Shown: in pieces, positions 56,604 through 64,000 of the stretch
Layout of the letters: every line of letters begins with the position of its first letter
Position numbering within the stretch: the stretch's first letter is position 1
Assembly: GCF_008195825.1 (NCBI RefSeq)
Contig: NZ_CP043329.1
Span: forward strand, 1,426,001 to 1,490,000
Direction of reading: 5' to 3'
From: Pedobacter aquae
Lineage (GTDB): Bacteria > Bacteroidota > Bacteroidia > Sphingobacteriales > Sphingobacteriaceae
DNA: 64,000 nt
Translations under genes and position numbers: made by a program
Notes under the pieces: model-generated
The model's input: the letters and a program-made list of their open reading frames with translations, nothing else
Databases searched by the model: none
What the model was told of the DNA's origin: nothing

Positions 56604-58082
56604 TTATTTCTTTTTCATCCAAATGGAAGTGCCACCTCCATTTAAACCTGTCATTACGATGGTTGATGTTTTTCTCTTCTCCCAGTCTCTCTCTCTGGAT
56701 ACGTGTAGTTTATCAATAAATAAACCACCTGCCCATCTTAACTCTAACCAAGGAGCAGTATAAGTCCATGTGTTATTAGGGTCTCCGTTGATTCGGCCAT
56801 CCGCACCTAAAGTAGTTTGAAAAGCATTGTTGTATTGAGGGTCTAATTGTTCATTTGCATAACCAGGTACTACACTATAGCCTTGTACAATTTGCTCGTA
56901 ATCTCCGGCAATTTCTTCGGCTGTAACAGGTGTATTAGGCACATTAGCGTATCGTTGTGGAGAAACAATTGGCCAACCGTCTTGAGTCCAGAATATTTTA
57001 CGAACATGTAAAACCATAAAGGCTAAATCAACCCCTGGTCTACCTTGATGTGCCATAAAATAATTATCGCCATCTTTAAAAACAGAACAATGAGATACAC
57101 CAGCCCAACCACCATGATCCATAAATTTATATGGAGCTAAAATCATTGGTCCATTATCTGCTGCGTTATCTACGTTAACACCATTCCAATCTAAAAAAGG
57201 TCCGGTTGGACTGTTTGAGCGAAATACCCTAACATTGTATTTAGTAGCCAACCAATCATAAGCAACAAACAGGTAATACATATTAGTTTGAGGGTTAAAG
57301 ATGATCTCTGGCGCTTCTAAATTACCATTAAAAATATTATTGGTTCTGCCTCTTCTTACAATTCTAACACCTTTATCATTAGAAGCTAAAGCCAGGCCTG
57401 TTTGAGGGTTTAATTGTACCTCGTATAACCCATCCCAAGCAGAACCGTAAACCATCCAGTGTTGGCCACTTGATGTAACTACTACAGATGGATCTATAGC
57501 ATTTGTACCTGGACCAGAATTGGTTGAGGTAACAGCCAAACCTCTTTCTACCCAGGGACCTTCTAATGATGATGAGGTAAGTAAACCAATAGCACTTGTT
57601 CTGCCCTCTCTAGGGGCTAAAGAATAATACAATCTAAACTCCGAACCTACTTTCATGATGTAAGGAGCCCAAATACCATCTACTGGCTCTGCACCATTTG
57701 CTTTTATATAACTTACAGCTTGAGATGGTAGGCCATTAATAGCCCAACCTATATACTTCCAATCTACAAGATCTCTAGATTTACGTACCATGATACCCGG
57801 TTTTACAGGTGCTCCATAGGCAACATCAGTACTAAAACTATAAAACCACTCTCCTTCTTTAATAATGGAAGGGTCATGTGCATTGTAAGGCCCCCATTGA
57901 CGATAAAATGAAGGTGAAGCTATATTACCATAAGTATCAAGTATATTATTGATGTTAAAAGGTTTTTCTGCGAAAATACCTGGATCAACCTCTGTTAGAG
58001 GTTCTACATCTTTTTTGCAACTTCCCAACATCAATACTATTGATGTTGAAAGCATTATATTTTTTATAGTTTGGTTTATCAT
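56604..58082 (-). CDS. GH43 arabinan-degrading lipoprotein
   Basis: The 492-residue protein has a lipoprotein signal (lipobox LGSC near residue 22), so it is probably on the outer-membrane surface. The GH43 propeller has Asp in YNAHDPSIIKEGEWFYSFSTD, Asp in TNAIDPSVVVTSSGQHWMVYGS and Glu in NGNLEAPEIIFNPQTNMYYLFVAYDW. The part after residue 380 resembles the C-terminal beta-sandwich of GH43 subfamily 4-5 arabinanases. It follows susD by 29 bp, as surface endo-enzymes commonly do in Sus-like systems, and probably makes oligosaccharides for SusC/SusD. A strong terminator follows. Confidence 0.9.
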   Translation of the reverse strand: MINQTIKNIMLSTSIVLMLGSCKKDVEPLTEVDPGIFAEKPFNINNILDTYGNIASPSFYRQWGPYNAHDPSIIKEGEWFYSFSTDVAYGAPVKPGIMVRKSRDLVDWKYIGWAINGLPSQAVSYIKANGAEPVDGIWAPYIMKVGSEFRLYYSLAPREGRTSAIGLLTSSSLEGPWVERGLAVTSTNSGPGTNAIDPSVVVTSSGQHWMVYGSAWDGLYEVQLNPQTGLALASNDKGVRIVRRGRTNNIFNGNLEAPEIIFNPQTNMYYLFVAYDWLATKYNVRVFRSNSPTGPFLDWNGVNVDNAADNGPMILAPYKFMDHGGWAGVSHCSVFKDGDNYFMAHQGRPGVDLAFMVLHVRKIFWTQDGWPIVSPQRYANVPNTPVTAEEIAGDYEQIVQGYSVVPGYANEQLDPQYNNAFQTTLGADGRINGDPNNTWTYTAPWLELRWAGGLFIDKLHVSRERDWEKRKTSTIVMTGLNGGGTSIWMKKK

Positions 58083-58111
58083 TTATTTATCTATTAAGAT
58101 TTCGCTATCGA

Positions 58112-59662
58112 TTAATTTGCAGGATTACGTGAAAGATTCTTGTTTGCTGCCAATTCTGATTCTGGAATAGGTAAATACTCGTTACCCGGAGTCCAAGTAT
58201 TGAAATCAGTATCATGCGCCTTTAACATTTCTAGTTTAGTTGGGTTATACAACCATCCCCATCTAATGATATCATTGATTCTTTGACCCTCGATAGAAAA
58301 CTCTAAAGCTCTTTCATGGAAAATTTGCTCACGCATTTGATCTCTGTTCATTCCTGGTTTAACGGTAGCAAGGTTTGGTAATCTTGCTCTATCACGTACC
58401 GTTTGGATTAAAGGATAAGCCTCGGCAGTTCTGTTTAGCTCGTTTAAAGCTTCAGCGTACATTAATAGAACATCTGCATAACGTATAATTCTATAATTTA
58501 TACCACCACCTTCAAAAGTTTCAAAAGGCACACCTAAACCATCGTAAGTGTATTTTCTAGGATAAATTCTGTCTAGTGGATGTGGCCAATTTACACCATA
58601 AGCCATGGTAGAATTATCTGCTGGCTCATAAGATGCTATGGTAGCAAGTAAACGTGGGTCGCTTTTATTGTCTACTGTTTTTTCTAATTTAAACTCATCG
58701 TAAATCCAACGGGTTGGTAAATAATCAGAGAAGCCTTTGCCATCCATACCGTAAGTGATAGAAACCGCAGAAAACTGACGCCAGTTCGCATTAGGCTCGC
58801 CTGTCCAGTTTGGGACAGAACCACCGCTTGCGCTAAATTGCACTTCAAATAAAGACTCTGCATTATTCTCACCAACATCTCTAAAATTATCGCGGTAATT
58901 TGGCATTAAACTATAAGCTCCCTGTAAAGGTGCTACAAAGAATTTAGCAAATTCATTAGCTGCTTTTTGCCAATCTTTTCTATATAAATAAGATTTACCC
59001 AACATACCTGTTGCTGCCCCTTTAGTGGCTCTACCTTTTTGTCCTCTATCTGGTCCATCAACCGTATCATAAGAAACGGGTAACATATTTGCGGCTGTAC
59101 CAAAATCGCTAAAAATTTGGTTCCAAATGGCGTCTTCCGTTGCTGTAGACGGGAAATAATCATTTTGATCTTTTGGGGGCGTGATAATTAGTGGTACCTC
59201 TTTAAAGGTAGTTGCTAAATTATAATAAGCTAGACCTCTTAAGAAATATGCTTGACCCATAATTCTTGATTTAGAAATATCATCAACAACAGAAGCATCC
59301 ATAGCGCCAACATTAGCAATAACTTGGTTAGCTCTATAAACAATCATATAAAGATCTCTCCATATCCACTGTACTGGTGCAGAATTATTGGGAATGATAA
59401 ATTTACCTGCTTGCTCTAAATCTGGCCAAGGGCTGTCGCCTCTAAAATCATCTCCTCTACTATCTGTTAGACCAGGAAAAGAACGCTGGTAAGTACCATC
59501 AGTAATTAAAGCATTATAAACTCCGGTGATGGCAGCAAATGCGTGGTCTTTAGTTTTCCAATAACTTGCCGCAGTTGGACCATTAGGGTTGACTAAATCT
59601 AATTTTTTATCGCAGGCTGTTAGGAAAGCCAAAACTATTATACAGTATTTAAAATTTTTCAT
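58112..59662 (-). CDS. susD: SusD/RagB-family outer-membrane lipoprotein
   Basis: The 516-residue protein has a lipobox (LTAC near residue 17) and the RagB/SusD all-helical TPR-like fold. It shows typical pieces such as DLVNPNGPTAASYWKTKDHAFAAITGVYNALI at the N-terminus, AYFLRGLAYYNLATTFKEVPLI, and the C-terminal RIIRYADVLLMYAEALNEL and FHERALEFSIEGQRINDIIRW. SusD proteins bind oligosaccharides at the surface and cap the SusC pore. It is encoded 30 bp after susC, the usual order. The ligand is likely arabinan or a rhamnogalacturonan fragment, given its neighbours. Confidence 0.95.
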   Translation of the reverse strand: MKNFKYCIIVLAFLTACDKKLDLVNPNGPTAASYWKTKDHAFAAITGVYNALITDGTYQRSFPGLTDSRGDDFRGDSPWPDLEQAGKFIIPNNSAPVQWIWRDLYMIVYRANQVIANVGAMDASVVDDISKSRIMGQAYFLRGLAYYNLATTFKEVPLIITPPKDQNDYFPSTATEDAIWNQIFSDFGTAANMLPVSYDTVDGPDRGQKGRATKGAATGMLGKSYLYRKDWQKAANEFAKFFVAPLQGAYSLMPNYRDNFRDVGENNAESLFEVQFSASGGSVPNWTGEPNANWRQFSAVSITYGMDGKGFSDYLPTRWIYDEFKLEKTVDNKSDPRLLATIASYEPADNSTMAYGVNWPHPLDRIYPRKYTYDGLGVPFETFEGGGINYRIIRYADVLLMYAEALNELNRTAEAYPLIQTVRDRARLPNLATVKPGMNRDQMREQIFHERALEFSIEGQRINDIIRWGWLYNPTKLEMLKAHDTDFNTWTPGNEYLPIPESELAANKNLSRNPAN

Positions 59663-59692
59663 CTTTCTTGCTTTTAATATTCATTCAATTAA

Positions 59693-62600
59693 TTAAAAAC
59701 CAACTTGTACACCAAGCATTATTGTTCTGGGTCTAGGAAAAGAACCATTGTCAAAACCAGGCTCAAAAACTCCGGCAGTAAAATCAGGATTGTAGGCTTT
59801 ATACTTTTGAAAAGTGTATAAATTTTGAGCTGTTGCATAAAGTCTTGCATTAGAAATACCTTTTATGAATGATTTTGGTAAAGTATAACCTAAAGAGACG
59901 GTATTGATTCTTACAAAAGTTCCGTCTTGCAACCAGCCTTCACGATTAGAGTTTCTACTGTTTTGGTTAACATCATTCCAATCTAATCTTGGAATATTAG
60001 TATTGGTATTAATTGTTGTCCAACGGTTAAGCATATCTTCATGGTAATTAGCATCGCCACCGGTATGCATTAAATCTCTGTACAATCTGCTATTGATCAA
60101 AAATTTTGCACTTCCTGATAAGAAAACAGTAAAGTCAAATCGCTTATAAGATGTGCCGATATTTAAACCATAAGTATAACGAGGGATACCACTACCTAAA
60201 TAAGTTCTATCATCTTCATTGATGATACCATCATCGTTTAAATCTTTAAATCTGATATCTCCAACAGTTGTTCCTGGAAATTGCGTAGCATGATTATCAA
60301 CTTCTGCCTGGGTTTGGAAAATTCCATCAGCCACCCAGCCATAGTGTCTACCAACCTCGCCACCAATTTCTGTATAAGAACCTATTCCTTCTCTAAATTG
60401 AACATCATTACCTAATGATAAAACTTTGTTTTTAATAGTAGTGAAGTTGGCCGTAATATCATATTTGAATTCGCCAGTCATTTTACGATAAGTAGCGCTT
60501 AACTCTACCCCTCTGTTTCTCAAAGCCCCAGCGTTTACGATAGGAAAACTATTGATAGATCCTACCGAAGCTGGAATTGGAATACCTACCAAAATATCAG
60601 AACTTGTACTATTATAGTATTCTGCAGATAAATCTAATTTTCCGCTAAATAAAGTTGCATCTATACCTATATTTGAAGTTTCTCTTTCTTCCCATTTAAT
60701 GGTTTCAGATACTACATTAGTTTGTAAACCACCAAGTACACGAACATCATTAAAAGTATAAACGATATTAGGGTTTATAGATGCAAAATATAAGTAGTTA
60801 GGAATATTTTCATTTCCTAAACGACCCCAGCTTGCTCTAATCTTTAAATCGGATACTAAAGATTTTGGAAGTTTAAAGAAAGATTCTTCACTAATTTTCC
60901 ATCCTAAAGCTACAGAAGGGAAATTGCCATAACGGTTTGCTTTAGCAAATCTTGATGAACCATCTCTTCTTAAAGTAGCGGTAAGTAAATATTTATTGTC
61001 ATAATTGTAGTTAAGTCTACCTAAATAAGATGCTATGGTATGATATGCTTCAAATGCAGATGAATTACTTGTAGACCCATTTGCTAAAGTGGGAAAATAT
61101 GGTTTTACAAAACCTTCTGCATAAGCAAATTTAGTTAGTGCTAAATCTCTTTGATACATTTGCCCCGCTAATAAAGCTACTGTGTGTTTGCCAAATGTTT
61201 TATCGTAACTTAGAGTGTTTTCTATAAGTGTACTTCCGTATGTTCTAGAGTTATCTGTTAATCTGGCATTAACATTTTGGAAGAAATAGCCTAGATCAAA
61301 GGTTGGGATAAAGCCATTATCACGGGCAAAAACTCTATCATAGCCAACATTAAGTTTATATTTTAAACTATGACCATTACTTTTTAAAAGTTGTAACTCG
61401 CCAAATATGGTACCAAACATTCTATCAACATCAGTTTTATTAGTAACTAAACTGTTGTAACCAATGCCGTTTAAAGAAATAGCGTCTTCGCGATTTTGAA
61501 GTGTACCACCAAAGCCACCATCAACAGTAGGGTCATATAACGCCATGGTTGGTATAGCAAAAACTAAATCGTTAATTAAAGGCGGACGAGCACCTAAGAG
61601 TACACCATCACTATTGGTTAATGTGTTCTCATTAGAGCGGGTATAGTTAAATGTTTGCCCAATTTTAAATATTCCTTTTTCTGCCATGGTATTTACCCTA
61701 GCAGTGTATCTTTTATAAGTTGGGCCATTACCTACGAAAGTTCCGTTATTATCAAAAAGATCTAGAGATACATTGTAGGTTGTATTATTACCACCACCAG
61801 AAAAGTTCACATAATGGTTTTGTCTGTTCCCTGTTTTTAAACCTTCTTTTTGCCAGTCTGTATCAATATTTGTAATGTATCGGTTTGAATTAGGGTCGTT
61901 AGCCGGGGCTAGAGGCTTACCTGCATTAAATCTTGCTTCGTTATTTAAAGCTTGATAGTTTGCCCTGCCCGTTACAGGCATAATTTGCCAAACTTCATCA
62001 ACACCGTAATAACCTGCGTATTCTACTTTTAAAGGAGAATTTTTCTTTCCTTGTTTAGTAGTAATGATAACAACCCCGTTTGCTGCTCTTGAACCATAAA
62101 CAGCACCGGCAGAAGCATCTTTTAATACTTGAACGCTTTCTATATCATTAGGGTTAAAATCTCTAGGTACACCATTGATTGGTACTCCGTCTATAACATA
62201 TAGTGGGTCTGAGTTTCCAAAAGTGCCAATACCCCTTATTCTTACTTGCGGGAAGGCTCCAGGCTGCCCATCGCTGTTTACAGCAACACCAGAAACACGA
62301 CCTTGTAAAAGTTGCCCAACATCATTTGATGAAACTTGAAGCATATCATTCGTATTCACAATAGCTACAGAACCTGTGATATCGGCTTTTTTCTGCGAAC
62401 CGTAACCCACAACAACAACTTCGTTTAAGGTTTTAGAGTCATCTATAAGTGTTATATCTACACTTTTTTGATTGTTTACAACAATTTCTTGGCTAGTAAA
62501 ACCAATAAAACTAAATACCAATACAGTACCGGTATTGGGTATATTGATAGCGTACTTACCATTAATATCGGTTGTAGTACCTGTTGTTGAACCCTTTATG

Positions 62601-63031
62601 CGTACACTTACGCCTGGTAAGGGCATTCCAGCGGCATCAACAACTTTCCCTGTAATAGCAATATCTGCTAAATTTTTCTTGTTTTTGTAAATGATGTACT
62701 GGCTTTCTTTTACCTTCTCATAATTAAGATCAAACGGACTTAATAATTGTAATAAAACTTGCTCTAGAGGGTTGCTTTCTTTGACAATACCTACTTTAAC
62801 AAGTTTATCTTTTAATAATTTGCTATCGTAGTTGAAACGAACTTTATATTGTTCTTCCAAATATTTTAGCATGGTTGATAATTGCTGCCCCTGCTCCCCA
62901 ACAGGTTTAGTTGAATCTACTCTGGTACTACTGCTTGCATAAGCGTAGGTTTTAGAATAGGCAATGGGTTGTGAATAGCCATTCTCTGCTATCTGCAACA
63001 CCGCAAAAATTCCTAGTATAAAACTTCTCAT
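59693..63031 (-). CDS. susC: SusC/RagA-family TonB-dependent transporter with STN domain
   Basis: The 1112-residue protein has a signal peptide (ends near ENGYSQ), an STN domain (about 45-115), a carboxypeptidase-like regulatory domain (about 125-205, GKVVDAAGMPLPGVSVRIKGST), a plug (about 215-325, SGVAVNSDGQPGAFPQVRIRG) and a 22-strand barrel ending in an aromatic residue (VQVGF). The extra STN domain is the mark of transducers that signal to a FecR-type anti-sigma factor, which is encoded 24 bp upstream. It imports oligosaccharides across the outer membrane with energy from TonB. Its cognate SusD follows. Confidence 0.96.
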   Translation of the reverse strand: MRSFILGIFAVLQIAENGYSQPIAYSKTYAYASSSTRVDSTKPVGEQGQQLSTMLKYLEEQYKVRFNYDSKLLKDKLVKVGIVKESNPLEQVLLQLLSPFDLNYEKVKESQYIIYKNKKNLADIAITGKVVDAAGMPLPGVSVRIKGSTTGTTTDINGKYAINIPNTGTVLVFSFIGFTSQEIVVNNQKSVDITLIDDSKTLNEVVVVGYGSQKKADITGSVAIVNTNDMLQVSSNDVGQLLQGRVSGVAVNSDGQPGAFPQVRIRGIGTFGNSDPLYVIDGVPINGVPRDFNPNDIESVQVLKDASAGAVYGSRAANGVVIITTKQGKKNSPLKVEYAGYYGVDEVWQIMPVTGRANYQALNNEARFNAGKPLAPANDPNSNRYITNIDTDWQKEGLKTGNRQNHYVNFSGGGNNTTYNVSLDLFDNNGTFVGNGPTYKRYTARVNTMAEKGIFKIGQTFNYTRSNENTLTNSDGVLLGARPPLINDLVFAIPTMALYDPTVDGGFGGTLQNREDAISLNGIGYNSLVTNKTDVDRMFGTIFGELQLLKSNGHSLKYKLNVGYDRVFARDNGFIPTFDLGYFFQNVNARLTDNSRTYGSTLIENTLSYDKTFGKHTVALLAGQMYQRDLALTKFAYAEGFVKPYFPTLANGSTSNSSAFEAYHTIASYLGRLNYNYDNKYLLTATLRRDGSSRFAKANRYGNFPSVALGWKISEESFFKLPKSLVSDLKIRASWGRLGNENIPNYLYFASINPNIVYTFNDVRVLGGLQTNVVSETIKWEERETSNIGIDATLFSGKLDLSAEYYNSTSSDILVGIPIPASVGSINSFPIVNAGALRNRGVELSATYRKMTGEFKYDITANFTTIKNKVLSLGNDVQFREGIGSYTEIGGEVGRHYGWVADGIFQTQAEVDNHATQFPGTTVGDIRFKDLNDDGIINEDDRTYLGSGIPRYTYGLNIGTSYKRFDFTVFLSGSAKFLINSRLYRDLMHTGGDANYHEDMLNRWTTINTNTNIPRLDWNDVNQNSRNSNREGWLQDGTFVRINTVSLGYTLPKSFIKGISNARLYATAQNLYTFQKYKAYNPDFTAGVFEPGFDNGSFPRPRTIMLGVQVGF

Positions 63032-63055
63032 TTTTTAGATTTATTGGTTATTGGA

Positions 63056-64000
63056 TTAGTTATTTATAATTAAGTTATTCTCTTGTTTTTGTATACTGAT
63101 ATTGAACGTTTTTTGAAGTATGGTAAATAATAAATTGATGTTTTCTGTATTTGCAGTACCTGTGAAAGTAAGGTTGGCTAATTCTTTATTAACAAATTTC
63201 ACTTTGTAACCATAATTATCTTCTAATAGCTGGGCAATCTCTTCCAGACTTGTATCTTCAAAAACCAGTTCTTTATTTACCCAAGCGCTAAATACTTTTG
63301 TTTTAACTGCTTTTTTAACAAAAGCTTTGTTGTTAGATGAGAAATCTACCAACTCACCCGGTTTCATATCAACTTCTTGATTTTTTTCTTGACGTAAGAA
63401 TAGCTTAACCTTACCCGAGTTTAGGACTACTCTGGTTTTGCTAACTCTGGCATTTACATTGAATTTGGTGCCTAAAACTTGTACATCTAAATCATTGGTA
63501 TGAACTATAAATTTTTGATGATTGGCTGTATGTGTAACCGAGAAAAAGGCCTCGCCTTCTAACCAAACTTCTCTTGGTGATTGCTCGTCCCAATCATCAG
63601 CAAAAGAAACGGAAGAGTTAGCATTTAAAACCACGAAAGAGCCATCTGGCAATTGTATTTTTTGATTTTCTGCGTATTGTGTAGAAATACTAACCTTCTG
63701 ATTAAGCAGAAAAAACAGGAGAGACACTACTATACCAAAGCCTACAAACACAGCAGCAGCTTTTTGCCATGTTTTAATTAAGCTTAATTTATGACCTACC
63801 GCATTTTGTCTAGCTTTTTCTTGATCAAAAGCATCATTGCTAGCTTCTATCCTTCTCCATAAATCATTTAACTCATCTTGTATAGGTTCATCAACATCCT
63901 TAACTAATTCTAAAATAATAGCTTTAGCTTGCTCTAGCACCAGTTGGTTTTCTTCACTTTTTGCAGCCCAGTTTACCCAAAAATTTCCATCTACAGTATC
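63056..64000 (-). CDS. FecR-family anti-sigma factor (5' end outside the window)
   Basis: The frame reaches the window edge without a start, so the protein is truncated at its N-terminus; 314 residues are present. The frame upstream of the GTG at 63940 gives DTVDGNFWVNWAAKSEENQLV, which fits a FecR N-terminus, so that GTG is not the start. A cytoplasmic helical part comes first, then one membrane helix (AAAVFVGFGIVVSLLFFLL, about residue 83-103). The FecR domain follows (about 120-220; IQLPDGSFVVLNANSSVSF ... VLGTKFNVNARV), with a C-terminal DUF4974 (about 230-314). It should control an ECF sigma factor that is probably encoded just upstream. Confidence 0.93.
   Translation of the reverse strand, partial: DTVDGNFWVNWAAKSEENQLVLEQAKAIILELVKDVDEPIQDELNDLWRRIEASNDAFDQEKARQNAVGHKLSLIKTWQKAAAVFVGFGIVVSLLFFLLNQKVSISTQYAENQKIQLPDGSFVVLNANSSVSFADDWDEQSPREVWLEGEAFFSVTHTANHQKFIVHTNDLDVQVLGTKFNVNARVSKTRVVLNSGKVKLFLRQEKNQEVDMKPGELVDFSSNNKAFVKKAVKTKVFSAWVNKELVFEDTSLEEIAQLLEDNYGYKVKFVNKELANLTFTGTANTENINLLFTILQKTFNISIQKQENNLIINN

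Overview
The window looks like a chromosomal stretch of a Bacteroidota bacterium, most likely a Sphingobacteriaceae (Pedobacter-like) soil or plant-associated species. Reasons: AT-rich DNA, TAnnTTTG-type promoters, a SusC/SusD pair with a FecR-type anti-sigma factor, a type IX secretion tail on one enzyme, lipoprotein signal peptides, and many secreted glycoside hydrolases.

Layout. 1-4330: a two-component system on the minus strand, then a small membrane protein and an SbtA-like transporter, then a 300-bp G/T-rich tetranucleotide array. 4681-11299: a three-gene operon (GH78, an enolase-superfamily dehydratase, a GH2 beta-galactosidase). 11557-19293: mixed genes (formylglycine-generating-enzyme-like lipoprotein, ECF sigma factor plus membrane partner, a GH20 operon, the GTPase/ATPase YchF). 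19300-27500: an accessory island. It holds a probable 3' end of a group II intron, a small gene next to a long palindromic attC-like site, an IS1182-type element inserted in that site, a type II restriction-modification (R-M) cassette with its own inverted and direct repeats, and an IS110-family element. 27818-39676, 41880-46064 and 50935-64000 are minus-strand carbohydrate operons. Between them sit plus-strand genes for an outer-membrane beta-barrel, a PmoA-like (DUF6807) protein, a PL11 rhamnogalacturonan lyase and an MG2-domain protein.

Taken together the sugar genes form a pectin system for rhamnogalacturonan I and its arabinan and galactan side chains. PL11 cuts the backbone, GH78 enzymes remove rhamnose, GH43 and GH51 enzymes remove arabinose, and GH2 enzymes remove galactose. 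SusC/SusD import oligosaccharides under probable FecR/sigma control. A rhamnose mutarotase, two SSS symporters, a DapA-type aldolase, a dehydratase and an isomerase-like protein handle the released sugars and sugar acids.

Most noteworthy: (1) three minus-strand operons carry the same box (core TGTAGGATATTA) placed exactly 44 bp from a TAnnTTTG-type element, which defines a regulon; (2) the R-M island has attC-like architecture but no integrase in view; (3) its C5 methyltransferase seems fused to an integrase-type arm DNA-binding domain, and four TGTCCGT repeats lie just before its start codon; (4) the second GH78 gene and the PL11 gene are each split by a one-base loss in a homopolymer, which may be sequence error or real mutation.
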